A stretch of 64,000 nucleotides of DNA, taken from Ramlibacter pinisoli (GTDB taxonomy: Bacteria; Pseudomonadota; Gammaproteobacteria; Burkholderiales; Burkholderiaceae_C). A program made the position numbers and the translations under genes. How positions within the stretch are numbered: the first letter of the stretch is position 1; each line of letters opens with the position of its first letter. This document shows positions 33,972-43,852 of this stretch, piece by piece. The notes beneath the pieces are model-generated. The model ran no database searches. It saw only the letters and a list, made by a program, of their open reading frames with translations, and was not told the DNA's origin. The stretch covers positions 2,033,501-2,097,500 of the forward strand of contig NZ_WSEL01000009.1 of assembly GCF_009758015.1 (NCBI RefSeq), given 5' to 3'.

Positions 33972-35375
33972 TCAGGGGACCAGCGGCGGCGCGATCTCCT
34001 CCAGCGCCTTGCGCTCGGCGTCCACGCCCCAGCGCCAGGCCACGGCCGCGGCGCCGATGACCAGCGCGGCGCCGAAGGCATAGCCGGCGAAGACCTGCCC
34101 CCGGCTGCCGCTGTCGACCAGGGCGCCGAAGATCGCCGGCGCCGCGAAGCCGCCGATGCCGGTGCCCACCGCGTAGAACAGCGAGATGGCCAGCGCCCGC
34201 ATCTCGAGCGGGAACACCTCGCTGGCGGTGAGGTAGGCCGCGCTGGCGGCGGCCGAGGCGAAGAAGAACACCAGCGACCAGGCCAGGGTCTGGCTCACGG
34301 CGCCCAGCAGGTCGGCCCAGAAGGCCAGCCCGGTCCCCAGCAGGCCGACGCCGGCCAGCGCGTAGCTGATGCCGATCATGCGGCGCCGGCCGACCTGGTC
34401 GAACGCCGGGCCCAGCACCAGCGGCCCGAGCACGTTGCCGAGCGCGAACGGCAGGATGAACAGCCCCACCCGGGCCGGGTCGACGCCGTGGAAGCGGGTG
34501 AGCACGAGCGCGTAGGTGAAGAAGATGGCGTTGTAGAAGAAGGCCTGCGAGACCATCAGCGCCAGCACCACCAGGCTGCGCTGCCGGTAGCGCCCTGCCA
34601 GCACCCGCGCCACGTCGCGCAGGCTGGGCAGCGGGCGGCGCCCGGCCGCGTCGCGGGCGAGCGACGTGGCCGGGCTGCGCACGCCGGCGGCCGCCTCGAT
34701 GCCGGCCATCACCCGCTCGGCTTCCTCGACCCGGCCATGTGCGAGCAACCAGCGCGGGCTCTCGGGCACGTGCCGGCGCACCAGCAGGATGGCCACCGCG
34801 AGCACGGCGCCGACCAGGAAGCCGGCCCGCCAGCCATCCTGCGGGCCCAGCACCCGGACATCGAGCAGCACCAGGCTCAGCACGGCCCCCAGCGCGGCAC
34901 CGAGCCAGAAGCTGCCGTTGATGGCGAGGTTGACGCGCCCGCGCACCCGGGCCGGGATCAGTTCGTCGATGGCGGAATTGATGGCGGCGTACTCGCCGCC
35001 GATGCCGATGCCGGTGACGAAGCGGCACAGCGCGAAGCCGGCGAAGCCGGTGCAGAAGGCGGTGGCGACCGTCGCTCCCATGTAGACCAGCAAGGTCAGC
35101 AGGAACAGCCGCTTGCGCCCCAGCCGGTCCGCCATCCGGCCGAAGGCCAGCGCGCCGAGCACGGCGCCGGCCACGTACACCGAGCCGGCCCAGCCGACCT
35201 GGGCGGCGCTGAGGCCCAGCGTGTCGGGCCGCTCCAGCACGCCGCCGACCGACCCGACCAGCGTCACCTCCAGCCCGTCGAGCACCCAGGCGATGCCCAG
35301 CGCCAGCACCACGCGCCAATGCCAGCGCGACCACGGCAGGCGGTCCAGGCGCTCGGGCAGCGACGCGGGCTCCAT
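33972..35375 (-). CDS. MFS transporter, metabolite:H+ symporter type
   Basis: 467 aa, 12 TM. Both sugar-porter loop signatures are present: FGRMADRLGRKRLFLL after TM2 and a central loop after PESPRWLLAHGRVEEAERVM. ESPRWL and the cytoplasmic Arg/Glu patches match the metabolite:H+ symporter and sugar porter groups, whose members carry aromatic acids, sugars or dicarboxylates. The 107-bp upstream gap is shared with the divergent ttcA gene. Confidence 0.88.
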   Translation of the reverse strand: MEPASLPERLDRLPWSRWHWRVVLALGIAWVLDGLEVTLVGSVGGVLERPDTLGLSAAQVGWAGSVYVAGAVLGALAFGRMADRLGRKRLFLLTLLVYMGATVATAFCTGFAGFALCRFVTGIGIGGEYAAINSAIDELIPARVRGRVNLAINGSFWLGAALGAVLSLVLLDVRVLGPQDGWRAGFLVGAVLAVAILLVRRHVPESPRWLLAHGRVEEAERVMAGIEAAAGVRSPATSLARDAAGRRPLPSLRDVARVLAGRYRQRSLVVLALMVSQAFFYNAIFFTYALVLTRFHGVDPARVGLFILPFALGNVLGPLVLGPAFDQVGRRRMIGISYALAGVGLLGTGLAFWADLLGAVSQTLAWSLVFFFASAAASAAYLTASEVFPLEMRALAISLFYAVGTGIGGFAAPAIFGALVDSGSRGQVFAGYAFGAALVIGAAAVAWRWGVDAERKALEEIAPPLVP

Positions 35376-35482
35376 ATGGCGCCGATGATGGCCGATTCCG
35401 TGCCGCTGCGCGGCCCTGACACGGGCGTGGCGCGCCGGGCGGCAGCGGCCCCGCCAGCTGGCCGGATGAGAGAATCGGCCCC

Positions 35483-36403
35483 ATGGCCGCCGTCTGGATC
35501 GACACCGAAACCCCTGCCCTGCCGCGCGCGGCGAAGATCGAGCGCGAGGCGCACAAGCTCGAGAAGCGCCTGTGCCGGCTGGTGGGCCAGGCGATCACCC
35601 AGTATTCGATGATCGAGGAGGGCGACCGGGTGATGGTCTGCCTGTCCGGCGGCAAGGACAGCTACGGCCTGCTGGACATCCTGCTGAAGCTGCAGCAGCG
35701 CGCGCCGGTGCGCTTCGAGCTGGTGGCGGTCAACCTCGACCAGAAGCAGCCCGGCTTTCCCGCCCACGTTCTGCCCGATTACCTGACCGCGCTGGGCGTG
35801 CCGTTCCACATCGAGGAGCAGGACACCTACTCCATCGTCAAGGACAAGATCCCCGAGGGCAAGACCATGTGCAGCCTGTGCTCGCGGCTGCGCCGGGGCA
35901 TCCTGTACCGGGTGGCGGACGAACTGGGCGCCACCAAGATCGCGCTCGGCCACCACCGCGACGACATGCTGCAGACCCTGTTCCTCAACATGTTCTTCGG
36001 CGGCAAGCTCAAGGGCATGCCGCCCAAGCTGGTCAGCGACGACGGCCGCCATGTGGTGGTGCGCCCGCTGGCCTTCGTGGCCGAGCAGGACTTGGTGCGC
36101 TGGGCCGCGCAGCGCCGCTTCCCCATCATCCCGTGCACCCTGTGCGGCAGCCAGGAGAACCTGCAGCGCAAGCAGGTCGGCGCCATGCTGCGCGAGTGGG
36201 AGCAGAGGCACCCGGGCCGGCTCGAGAACATGGCCCATGCGTTACAGAACGTCGTGCCTTCTCACCTGGCCGACGGAACGCTGTTCGACTTCGCCGGTCT
36301 GACAGCCACCGGCGTGCCCAGCGCTGACGGCGACAAGGCGTTCGACCCCGAGGCATTCGACGCCCCGCCTGCGCTGCCGGGCCTGTCGGTCATCCAGCTC
36401 TGA
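35483..36403 (+). CDS. ttcA: tRNA 2-thiocytidine(32) synthetase TtcA
   Basis: 306 aa. ATP-dependent thiolation of cytidine 32 in tRNA, using a [4Fe-4S] cluster. PP-loop SGGKDS at residues 55-60; cluster-binding cysteines in MCSLCSR (Cys130, Cys133) and CTLCGSQ (Cys218, plus Cys221); [17 protein letters not shown]. The C-terminal 35 residues are variable and Ala/Pro rich. Followed 21 bp later by a lipoprotein gene on the same strand. Confidence 0.95.
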   Translation: MAAVWIDTETPALPRAAKIEREAHKLEKRLCRLVGQAITQYSMIEEGDRVMVCLSGGKDSYGLLDILLKLQQRAPVRFELVAVNLDQKQPGFPAHVLPDYLTALGVPFHIEEQDTYSIVKDKIPEGKTMCSLCSRLRRGILYRVADELGATKIALGHHRDDMLQTLFLNMFFGGKLKGMPPKLVSDDGRHVVVRPLAFVAEQDLVRWAAQRRFPIIPCTLCGSQENLQRKQVGAMLREWEQRHPGRLENMAHALQNVVPSHLADGTLFDFAGLTATGVPSADGDKAFDPEAFDAPPALPGLSVIQL

Positions 36404-36424
36404 CCCGCCTTCGGGAGGCCCGCC

Positions 36425-37093
36425 ATGCCGCGCTGCCCGCGCGCCCTCGCCATTGCCGTCACCGCCGGCCTGCTGCTGCTCGCCGGCTGTGCCGGCAACC
36501 TGGTGGTCGACAGCACCGTGCAGTCGTTCTCCGGGCTGAAGGCCCTGCCGGCGACGCCGACCTACCGCTTCGACCGCCTGCCGCTGCAGCACACCCAGCC
36601 GGCCCAGGAGCAGGTCGAGGCGCTCGCCGACCAGGCCCTGTTCAAGGCCGGGCTGCGGCGCGACGACCTGGCGCCGGTCTACAGCGTGGAGGTCAGCGCC
36701 CGCGTGCAGCGCACCCTCTCGCCCTGGGCCGACCCCTGGGACAGCTGGGGTTGGGGCGGCGCCGCCTACCCCTGGGGCGGCTACTGGCGGCACGGCTACG
36801 GCTACCCGTACCCGCGCGCCGACTACATCTGGTTCCAGCGCGAGGTGGGCGTGGTGGTGCGCGAGCTCGCCAGCAAGCAGGTGGTGTTCGAGAGCCGGGC
36901 CGCCAACGACGGCCCCTGGGCGGACCATGCCGTCGTGATCGGCGCCATGTTCGATGCCGCCATGGTCGGATTTCCCAACCCGCCCCCCGGCCTGCGCTAC
37001 GTGAACGTGGAGGTGATCCGGCCCCAGGCGCAGGCGGCCGCACCCGCGCCGGAGCGGGCGCCCGCCTCTGCCCCGTCGCCCACCGGCCGGTGA
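36425..37093 (+). CDS. DUF4136-type lipoprotein
   Basis: 222 aa. Lipoprotein signal peptide with lipobox LLAGC (Cys22). The mature part begins VVDSTVQSFSGL and has a central aromatic patch (WADPWDSWGWGGAAYPW, then HGYGYPYPRAD) seen in DUF4136 proteins, and a final Pro/Ala tail. Envelope-located, function unknown. It lies between ttcA and a phosphatase gene on the same strand. Confidence 0.82.
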   Translation: MPRCPRALAIAVTAGLLLLAGCAGNLVVDSTVQSFSGLKALPATPTYRFDRLPLQHTQPAQEQVEALADQALFKAGLRRDDLAPVYSVEVSARVQRTLSPWADPWDSWGWGGAAYPWGGYWRHGYGYPYPRADYIWFQREVGVVVRELASKQVVFESRAANDGPWADHAVVIGAMFDAAMVGFPNPPPGLRYVNVEVIRPQAQAAAPAPERAPASAPSPTGR

Positions 37094-37148
37094 CAACTCG
37101 CAACTTCGGCGGCATGGCAGGCCGAGCCGGCCTGCCTAGAATCGGCGG

Positions 37149-37790
37149 ATGGAAGCCACCCGCATCATTGCGGTCCGCCACGGCGAAACGGAATGGAATG
37201 TCGATGCCCGCATCCAGGGCCAGCTCGACATCGGCTTGAACGAAACCGGGCGCTGGCAGGCGCAGCGGGTGCGCGAGGCGCTCGCCACCGAGCCCATCTC
37301 CGCCATCTATTCCAGCGACCTGTCGCGCGCACATGCCACGGCCGAACCCATCGCCGAGGCCGCCGGCGTGCCCGTGACACCGCACCAGGGGCTGCGCGAA
37401 CGCAGCTTCGGCAAGTTCGAGGGCAAGACCTTCGACGAGATCCACCAGGCCTGGCCCGAGCACGCGCAGAACTGGCGCAAGCGCATCCCCGACTGGACCC
37501 CGCCCGAGGGCGGCGAGTCGCTGCTGCAGTTGCGCGCGCGCGTGCAGCGCACGGTCGAGGAACTGGCCGCCCGCCACCCCGGCGAGCAGATCGTGGTCGT
37601 GGCGCACGGCGGCGTGCTGGATGCGCTGTACCGCGTCGCGACCGGCCAGGAAGTCAATTCCCCGCGCACCTGGGAACTCCCCAACGGTGCCATCAACCGG
37701 CTGCTCTGGACACCCCAGGGCCTCACCCTCATCGGGTGGTCGGACACCAACCATCTCGATGAACCTCCGGCAGACGAAACCTCCACTTGA
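37149..37790 (+). CDS. Histidine phosphatase family protein (phosphoglycerate mutase-like)
   Basis: 213 aa. Catalytic RHGETEWN (Arg10, His11), SSDLSRAHATAEPIAEAAG, acid/base Glu in LRERSFGKFEGK, and second His in VVAHGGVLDALYR. These features fit cofactor-independent acid phosphatases of the PhoE/CobC/GpmB group; the exact substrate cannot be predicted. Its 3' end overlaps the next gene by 32 bp, so the two are co-transcribed. Confidence 0.9.
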   Translation: MEATRIIAVRHGETEWNVDARIQGQLDIGLNETGRWQAQRVREALATEPISAIYSSDLSRAHATAEPIAEAAGVPVTPHQGLRERSFGKFEGKTFDEIHQAWPEHAQNWRKRIPDWTPPEGGESLLQLRARVQRTVEELAARHPGEQIVVVAHGGVLDALYRVATGQEVNSPRTWELPNGAINRLLWTPQGLTLIGWSDTNHLDEPPADETST

Positions 37791-38958
37791 CGATTCCCTG
37801 CGGCAACTGATCGGCCAACCGGTCGCCGCCATCGATACCCCGGCCCTGGTGGTCGACCTCGACGCCATGCAGCGCAACCTGGCGCGCATGGCGGATTTCG
37901 CGCGTAAGCACGGCATCCGCTGGCGCGCCCACGCCAAGATGCACAAGAGCTCGGCCATCGCGCGCCTGCAGGTGCAGGCCGGAGCGGTCGGCGTGTGCGT
38001 GCAGAAGACCGCCGAGGCCGAGGCCATGGTGGCCGGCGGCGTGCACGACGTCTACATCACCAACGAGGTCATTGCGCCGCAGAAGCTGGCGCGGGTGGCG
38101 CAGCTGGCGAGCCGGCTGGCGGTCGACGGCGGCCGGCTGGGCATCGCGGTCGACAGCCGCGAGGGGATCGTCCGGCTGGCGCAGGCCATGAACGACGCCC
38201 GCCAGGCCCTGGGCGGCGGCACGGTGATCGACGTCTACGTCGAGATCGATGTCGGCCAGGGCCGCTGCGGCGTGCCGCCCGGCCGCGCGGCGACCGAACT
38301 GGTGCACGAGATCCGGCGCCACCCCGCGCTGCGCTTCGCCGGCCTGCAGGCCTACCACGGCAAGGCGCAGCACGTGCGCACGCCGCAGGCGCGGCGCGAG
38401 CTGATCGCGCAGGCCGCGCAGGACGCCGCCTTCACCCGCAAGCTGATCGAGGCCGACGGCGTGCCGGTGCCGCTGGTCACCGGGGCCGGCACCGGCAGCA
38501 TGGTCTGCGAGACGGCCAGCGGCGTCTACGGCGAGCTGCAGGCCGGCTCGTTCCTGTTCATGGACGCCGACTACGCGCAGAACGAGCGCGACCCGGCGCA
38601 GCCGAACTTCGAGCACGCCCTGTTCGTCAAGACGCAGGTGATCAGCGCCGGACTGCGGCATGCGGTCTGCGACGCCGGCCACAAGAGCCACGCGATCGAC
38701 TCCGGCCTGCCGACGGTGCACGACCCGGACGGCGAGCATGGCCTGGCATACGACAACGGCGGCGACGAGCACGGCATCCTGCGGCCGCTCCCCGGCCGCC
38801 AGCGGCTGCCCGAGATCGGCCGCACGCTGTGGCTGGTGCCGGGCCATTGCGACCCCACGGTCAACCTGCACGACCACCTGGTCGGCGTGAAGGGCGGCCT
38901 GGTCCAGGGCACCGTCGACCGCATCATCCGGGTCGACGCGCGCGGCGCGCTGACCTAG
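37759..38958 (+). CDS. DSD1-family PLP enzyme (D-threonine aldolase/3-hydroxy-D-aspartate aldolase-like)
   Basis: 399 aa from an ATG at 37759. An alanine-racemase-type N-terminal barrel binds PLP through Lys60 in RAHAKMHKS. The C-terminal domain has the metal-binding [14 protein letters not shown] (His and Cys) of D-threonine aldolases and D-serine dehydratases. It cleaves or dehydrates D-3-hydroxy amino acids with a divalent metal. [16 protein letters not shown] at the N-terminus is the family opening. The 32-bp overlap with the phosphatase gene suggests coupling. Convergent overlap of 4 bp with ruvB. Confidence 0.88.
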   Translation: MNLRQTKPPLDDSLRQLIGQPVAAIDTPALVVDLDAMQRNLARMADFARKHGIRWRAHAKMHKSSAIARLQVQAGAVGVCVQKTAEAEAMVAGGVHDVYITNEVIAPQKLARVAQLASRLAVDGGRLGIAVDSREGIVRLAQAMNDARQALGGGTVIDVYVEIDVGQGRCGVPPGRAATELVHEIRRHPALRFAGLQAYHGKAQHVRTPQARRELIAQAAQDAAFTRKLIEADGVPVPLVTGAGTGSMVCETASGVYGELQAGSFLFMDADYAQNERDPAQPNFEHALFVKTQVISAGLRHAVCDAGHKSHAIDSGLPTVHDPDGEHGLAYDNGGDEHGILRPLPGRQRLPEIGRTLWLVPGHCDPTVNLHDHLVGVKGGLVQGTVDRIIRVDARGALT

Positions 38959-40037
38959 CCGGCCCCGCCGGCAGCGGCGAACAGGTCGGCGCCGTCGCCG
39001 CGCCCGGCCGGCGGCGCCACGCCCAGGTGGCGGAACGCGGCCAGCGTCGCGATGCGCCCGCGCGGCGTGCGCTGCAGGTAGCCCTGCTGGATGAGATAGG
39101 GCTCGATGACGTCCTCGATGGTGTCGCGCTCCTCGCCGATGGAGGCCGCCACGTTGTCCAGGCCCACCGGCCCGCCGTCGAAGCGGTGGATCACCGCCTC
39201 CAGCAGCTTGCGGTCCATGACGTCGAACCCCTGCGGATCGACGTCCAGCATGGCCAGCGCCTTGTTGGCGATGTCCTGCGTGATGCGGCCGCTGCCCTTG
39301 ACGTCGGCGTAGTCGCGCACGCGCCGCAGCAGGCGGTTGGCCACGCGCGGCGTGCCGCGCGAACGGCGCGCGATCTCGATCGCGCCGGTGTCGTCGATCG
39401 GCGCCTCCAGCAGCGAGGCGCTGCGGCGCACGATGCGCGTGAGGTCCTCGGCGCTGTAGAACTCCAGGCGGGCGACGATGCCGAAGCGGTCGCGCAGCGG
39501 GTTGGTCAGCATGCCGGCGCGGGTGGTGGCGCCGACCAGCGTGAACGGCTGCAGGTCGAGCTTGATCGAGCGCGCCGCCGGGCCCTCGCCGATCATGATG
39601 TCGATCTGGTAGTCCTCCAGCGCCGGGTACAGGATTTCCTCGACCACCGGCGACAGGCGGTGGATCTCGTCGATGAACAGGACGTCGTTCTTCTCGAGAT
39701 TGGTGAGCAGCGCCGCCAGGTCCTTGGGCTTTTCCAGCACCGGGCCGGAGGTCTGGCGCAGGTTCACGCCCAGCTCGTGGGCCACGATGTGCGACAGCGT
39801 GGTCTTGCCCAGCCCGGGCGGGCCGAACAGCAGCACGTGGTCGAGCGCCTCGCCGCGCTTCCTGGCGGCGCCGATGAAGATCTCCAGCTGCTCGCGCGTC
39901 TTGGCCTGCCCCACGTAGTCGGCCAGCAGCTTGGGCCGCAGGGCGCGCTCGATGGCCTCCTCGTTGGGCGAGGCCGGCGCGGCGGACACCACGCGCTGGG
40001 GCGGCGGCAGGCCGAAATCGTCGGTCCGGATGGTCAT
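38955..40037 (-). CDS. ruvB: Holliday junction branch-migration helicase RuvB
   Basis: 360 aa. AAA+ motor of the RuvABC complex. Walker [10 protein letters not shown], Walker [12 protein letters not shown], sensor 1 GATTRAGML, Arg finger region [18 protein letters not shown] and the C-terminal winged helix ([16 protein letters not shown]). The N-terminal segment is slightly extended. It stands downstream of ruvA with a 120-aa ORF in between; ruvC is not in the window. Confidence 0.97.
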   Translation of the reverse strand: MTIRTDDFGLPPPQRVVSAAPASPNEEAIERALRPKLLADYVGQAKTREQLEIFIGAARKRGEALDHVLLFGPPGLGKTTLSHIVAHELGVNLRQTSGPVLEKPKDLAALLTNLEKNDVLFIDEIHRLSPVVEEILYPALEDYQIDIMIGEGPAARSIKLDLQPFTLVGATTRAGMLTNPLRDRFGIVARLEFYSAEDLTRIVRRSASLLEAPIDDTGAIEIARRSRGTPRVANRLLRRVRDYADVKGSGRITQDIANKALAMLDVDPQGFDVMDRKLLEAVIHRFDGGPVGLDNVAASIGEERDTIEDVIEPYLIQQGYLQRTPRGRIATLAAFRHLGVAPPAGRGDGADLFAAAGGAG

Positions 40038-40040
40038 GCG

Positions 40041-40403
40041 TCAGGCCGGGGCCAGGGTGAGCGGCACCAGCCGCGGTTGCGGGTCGCTGCGCGGGTCGCA
40101 GCGCAGCACCACGTGCCACTGGCGCCCCTCGCTGTCGACCAGCCAGAACTCGGACACCAGCCAGGGCCGGCCGGCGCCGGCGCTGTCGCGCCGGTGGGTC
40201 TCGCGCAGCACCCGGTGCCAGCGGCCGTCGGCCGGCGGCAGCTGGCCGCGCGCCCGCCGCGGGCCGAACAGGCGGCCCAGCGCGGCGCGGTTCTTCTGCT
40301 GCAGCGCCGAGTCGGCCTGGCGGGCGTAGCGCAGGCCAGCGAGCAGGGTGGCGCCGCCGAGGGCGAGCAGCAGCGGGATGCCGAGCAGGTCCGCGGGGTG
40401 CAT
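40041..40403 (-). CDS. Small membrane-anchored protein between ruvA and ruvB
   Basis: 120 aa with one N-terminal hydrophobic segment (LLGIPLLLALGGATLLAGLRYA) and a soluble domain ending in SEGRQWHVVLRCDPRSDPQPRLVPLTLAP. It fits tightly: 4 bp from ruvA and 3 bp from ruvB. I do not recognise a family. Its place inside the ruv operon gives co-expression with Holliday-junction repair, but a functional link is not shown. Confidence 0.75.
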   Translation of the reverse strand: MHPADLLGIPLLLALGGATLLAGLRYARQADSALQQKNRAALGRLFGPRRARGQLPPADGRWHRVLRETHRRDSAGAGRPWLVSEFWLVDSEGRQWHVVLRCDPRSDPQPRLVPLTLAPA

Positions 40404-40407
40404 GGTG

Positions 40408-40986
40408 TCAGCGCGCCAGCGCCTTGAGCGCCAGCTTGATGCCCTCGCTCACGCCGACGTCCCTGGGCAGCGCCTTCAAGGCGGCCTGCGCCTCCTTGTC
40501 GCTGTAGCCCAGGGCCACCAGCGCCTGCAGGATGTCGGCCTGGGCGTCGCTGGCCGGCGCGCCGCCACCGGCGGCGCCCAGGTCGGCGCCGAGCTTGCCC
40601 TTGAGCTCCAGCAGCAGCCGCTCGGCGGTCTTCTTGCCGATGCCCGGCACCTTGACCAGCCGGCTGGCGTCCTGCGCCGTGACGGCGCTGCCGATCTCGG
40701 CGACGCTCATGCCGCTGAGCACCGACAGCGCGGTGCGCGGACCGACGCCGGAAATGCGGATCAGCTGGCGGAAGGCATCGCGCTCGCCGGTGCTGCCGAA
40801 CCCGAACAGCACCTGGGCGTCCTCGCGCACGACGAAATGGGTGAGCAGCGACACCTTCTCGCCGACCCCGGGCAGGTTGTAGAAGGTGCTCATGGGGACA
40901 TCGACCTCGTAGCCCACGCCCTGGCAGTCCACCAGCACCTGCGGCGGGTTCTTGTCGGCCAGCGTTCCGTTCAATCTGCCTATCAT
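40408..40986 (-). CDS. ruvA: Holliday junction DNA helicase subunit RuvA
   Basis: 192 aa from an ATG at 40986. OB-fold N-terminus [28 protein letters not shown]; two HhH motifs ([16 protein letters not shown] and [18 protein letters not shown]); C-terminal domain III that contacts RuvB ([20 protein letters not shown]). RuvA tetramers hold the junction. First gene of ruvA-ORF-ruvB, divergent from the PhoH-like gene (45 bp between starts). Confidence 0.97.
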   Translation of the reverse strand: MIGRLNGTLADKNPPQVLVDCQGVGYEVDVPMSTFYNLPGVGEKVSLLTHFVVREDAQVLFGFGSTGERDAFRQLIRISGVGPRTALSVLSGMSVAEIGSAVTAQDASRLVKVPGIGKKTAERLLLELKGKLGADLGAAGGGAPASDAQADILQALVALGYSDKEAQAALKALPRDVGVSEGIKLALKALAR

Positions 40987-41031
40987 GCGTAGTTCCGGGC
41001 AGCACGCCCCCTCTCCGCACGGATTATCAGC

Positions 41032-41973
41032 TTGATCCTTCGCCACGCCTTCGCGCCACCCAACAACACCCGCCTGGCGCACCTGTGCGGCCCCACAGAC
41101 GAACACCTGCGAACCATCGAGATCGCCCTGCAGGTCAGGATCAGCCGCCGCCAGGAGCATTTCAAGGTGGAAGGCGCCAAGGCCCGCGCCCAGCGCGCCA
41201 TGGACGTGCTGCAGGCGCTGTACGAGATCGCCGCCCGGCCGATCTCGCCCGACAAGGTGCAGCTGATGGTGGCCGGCGAGCAAACGATGGACGAGGACGA
41301 CGAGGGCGCCCAGCTGCTGCACACCCGGCGCTCGGACCTGAAGGCGCGCACGCCCAACCAGAGCGTCTACCTCGACAACATCGCCAACCACGACATCACC
41401 TTCGGCATCGGCCCGGCCGGCACCGGCAAGACCTACCTGGCGGTCGCCTGCGCCGTCGACGCCCTGGAGCGCAGCAGCGTGCAGCGCATCGTGCTCACCC
41501 GGCCGGCGGTGGAGGCCGGCGAGAAGCTCGGCTTCCTGCCGGGCGACCTGACCCAGAAGGTCGATCCCTACCTGCGGCCGCTGTACGACGCGCTCTACGA
41601 CCTCATGGGCTTCGAGCGGGTGGGCAAGGCCTTCGAGCGCAACGCGCTGGAGATCGCGCCGCTGGCGTTCATGCGCGGACGCACGCTGAACAACGCCTTC
41701 GTCATCCTGGACGAGGCGCAGAACACGACGCCCGAGCAGATGAAGATGTTCCTCACCCGCATCGGCTTCGGCAGCAAGTGCGTGGTCACCGGCGACATCA
41801 GCCAGATCGACCTGCCCAAGGGCCAGCTGTCGGGGCTGGTCGAGGCCGAGCACATCCTCAAGCGGGTCAAGGGCATCGCCCACACGCGCTTCACCAGCGC
41901 CGACGTGGTGCGCCACCCGCTGGTGGCGCGCATCGTCGATGCCTACGACGCCGCCCGCAAGCGCGATGCCTGA
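41032..41973 (+). CDS. PhoH-like ATPase (YbeZ)
   Basis: 313 aa from a TTG at 41032; the opening [20 protein letters not shown] is characteristic of Burkholderiales YbeZ and precedes any ATG. Walker [12 protein letters not shown], Walker [12 protein letters not shown], sensor [15 protein letters not shown]-binding ATPase thought to act with YbeY in ribosome quality control and rRNA maturation. ybeY overlaps its end by 8 bp. The corC and lnt genes that often follow are absent. Confidence 0.92.
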   Translation: MILRHAFAPPNNTRLAHLCGPTDEHLRTIEIALQVRISRRQEHFKVEGAKARAQRAMDVLQALYEIAARPISPDKVQLMVAGEQTMDEDDEGAQLLHTRRSDLKARTPNQSVYLDNIANHDITFGIGPAGTGKTYLAVACAVDALERSSVQRIVLTRPAVEAGEKLGFLPGDLTQKVDPYLRPLYDALYDLMGFERVGKAFERNALEIAPLAFMRGRTLNNAFVILDEAQNTTPEQMKMFLTRIGFGSKCVVTGDISQIDLPKGQLSGLVEAEHILKRVKGIAHTRFTSADVVRHPLVARIVDAYDAARKRDA

Positions 41974-42418
41974 CGCCGAGCTCGCCCTCGACCTGCAGTT
42001 CGGCACCTTCCCGGGGGCCGCCGAGCACCGCGCGCTGCTGCGCAAGCCGCGCGTGCGGCGCTGGATGGCGATGGCGCTGCAGCGCCCGGGCGAGATCGCG
42101 GTGCGCATCGTCGGCGAGGCCGAGGGGCGCGACCTCAATCGCCAGTACCGCGGCAAGGACTACGCCACCAACGTGCTGACCTTCGACTATGCGCGCGCGC
42201 CGGTGGTCAGCGCCGACCTGGTGCTGTGCGGCCCGGTGCTGGAGCGCGAGGCGGCGGCGCAGCGCAAGCCGCTGGAGGCGCACTACGCCCACCTGCTGGT
42301 GCACGGCACCCTGCACGCGCAGGGCTACGACCACGAGACCGGAGAGCGCGACGCGCTGGAGATGGAGGCGCTGGAGATCCTGCTGCTGGGCGCACTGGGG
42401 TTCCCCAACCCCTATTGA
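41966..42418 (+). CDS. ybeY: Endoribonuclease YbeY
   Basis: 150 aa. Zinc-dependent single-strand RNase for 16S rRNA 3' maturation and 70S quality control. The metal site [12 protein letters not shown] matches HxxxHxxGxxH of the family, and [15 protein letters not shown] is the second signature. The 8-bp overlap with the PhoH-like gene implies coupled translation. Confidence 0.95.
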   Translation: MPDAELALDLQFGTFPGAAEHRALLRKPRVRRWMAMALQRPGEIAVRIVGEAEGRDLNRQYRGKDYATNVLTFDYARAPVVSADLVLCGPVLEREAAAQRKPLEAHYAHLLVHGTLHAQGYDHETGERDALEMEALEILLLGALGFPNPY

Positions 42419-42454
42419 GCCGGCCGGCAGCGCCGCCCTCCCGGACGGCCCGGC

Positions 42455-42895
42455 TCAGCGCATCACCAGCGGGATGGTCACCGGCCCGTCGTTGACCAGG
42501 TGCACCTGCATGGCGGCGCCGAATTCGCCGGTCTGCACCAGCGGATGCGCGGCCCGGGCCCGGGCGACGAAGTCCTCGTACAGGCGCCGGCCCTCGTCGG
42601 GCGGCGCCGCGTTGCCGAAGCCGGGCCGGTTGCCGCCCGAGGTGTCGGCCGCCAGCGTGAACTGGCTCACCACCAGCAGGCCGCCGCCGGTGTCCTGCAG
42701 GCTGCGGTTCATCTTGCCCTCGGCGTCGCCGAAGATGCGCAGCTTGAGCAGCTTGGCCAGCAGGCGCTCGCCCTGCGGCACGTCGTCGCCGCGCTCGGCG
42801 CACAGGAGCAGCAGCAGCCCCGGGCCGATCTGGCCGATGGTGCGGCCCTCCACCACCACCCGGGCTTCGCTCACGCGCTGCACCAGTCCGATCAC
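42455..42895 (-). CDS. dtd: D-aminoacyl-tRNA deacylase Dtd
   Basis: 146 aa from a GTG at 42895, fixed by its 4-bp GTGA overlap with the upstream transporter gene. Removes D-amino acids (and glycine) mischarged on tRNA. Signatures: [14 protein letters not shown], the catalytic [17 protein letters not shown] and the Gly-cisPro motif NDGPVT. Convergent with ybeY, 36 bp apart. Confidence 0.94.
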   Translation of the reverse strand: MIGLVQRVSEARVVVEGRTIGQIGPGLLLLLCAERGDDVPQGERLLAKLLKLRIFGDAEGKMNRSLQDTGGGLLVVSQFTLAADTSGGNRPGFGNAAPPDEGRRLYEDFVARARAAHPLVQTGEFGAAMQVHLVNDGPVTIPLVMR

Positions 42896-43809
42896 AACGG
42901 GTCCTCCTCGTCCAGCAGGTGCGCCTCGACGTCCTGCGGCAGCAGCTGGATGCTGGCGCGCAGGCCGGGCACGGCGCTCATCAGCGCCTGCTCGACCGAG
43001 GCGCGCAGGGCCGCCGCGCGGCGCAGCGTCCATTCGGCCGGCATGTGCATGTGCAGGTCGACGAAGCGCCGGCTGCCCGAGCGCCGGGTGGTCACGTGGT
43101 CGAAGCGGATCGCCGGGTGCTCGAATCCCTGCAGCACCTTCTCGATCTCGGCCAGCGTGTGGCGGTCGACCCGCTTGTCCATCAGCCCCTGCGACGACGC
43201 CCACACCAGCGCCCAGCCCTCGCGCAGGATGTTCAGCGCCACGGCCGCCGCCACCACCGGGTCCAGCCACAGCCAGCCGGTGAGGGCGACCAGGCCGATG
43301 CCCACCACCACACCGGCCGAGGTCCAGACGTCGGTGACCAGGTGGCGGGCGTCGGCTTCCAGTGCCATCGAGCGGTGCGCCCTGGCCGACTGCAGCATCC
43401 CCCAGGCCAGGGCGCCGTTGCAGGCCGAGCTGAGCACCGACAGCAGCAGGCCGGCGCCGACCTGCTCGATGCCCTGCGGATGCAGGAAGCGTTCGGCCGC
43501 GGCCCACAGGATGGCCAGGGCGGCGACCAGGATGGCCAGCCCCTCGAAGAACGACGAGAAGTACTCGGCCTTGTGGTGGCCGTAGGGATGCTCGGCATCG
43601 GCCGGCCGGGCGGCCACGCGCACCATCAGCAGGGCGAAGGCGGCGCTGGCCAGGTTGACCAGCGACTCCATCGCGTCGGACAGCAGGCCGACCGAACCGG
43701 TGAGCCACCAGGCCAGTGTCTTGAGGCCGATGGTGAGCACCGCGACCCCGATGGACACGCGCAGCCAGACCCCGGGCGGGACGGCGCGTGCTCGGACGGC
43801 GAGGCTCAT
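42892..43809 (-). CDS. Cation diffusion facilitator transporter
   Basis: 305 aa from an ATG at 43809. Six TM segments. TM2 carries [12 protein letters not shown] and TM5 [16 protein letters not shown], giving the Asp/His set of the CDF zinc site (Ala, not His, opens the TM5 motif region but HLVTD is intact). A cytoplasmic His-containing C-terminal domain ([12 protein letters not shown]) completes it. Exports Zn2+, Fe2+ or Mn2+ by proton antiport. Coupled to dtd by a GTGA overlap. Confidence 0.88.
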   Translation of the reverse strand: MSLAVRARAVPPGVWLRVSIGVAVLTIGLKTLAWWLTGSVGLLSDAMESLVNLASAAFALLMVRVAARPADAEHPYGHHKAEYFSSFFEGLAILVAALAILWAAAERFLHPQGIEQVGAGLLLSVLSSACNGALAWGMLQSARAHRSMALEADARHLVTDVWTSAGVVVGIGLVALTGWLWLDPVVAAAVALNILREGWALVWASSQGLMDKRVDRHTLAEIEKVLQGFEHPAIRFDHVTTRRSGSRRFVDLHMHMPAEWTLRRAAALRASVEQALMSAVPGLRASIQLLPQDVEAHLLDEEDPL

Positions 43810-43852
43810 GCGGTCGATTGTGCCGGGAAGGCCCGTGCAAGAATCGTCGGCG

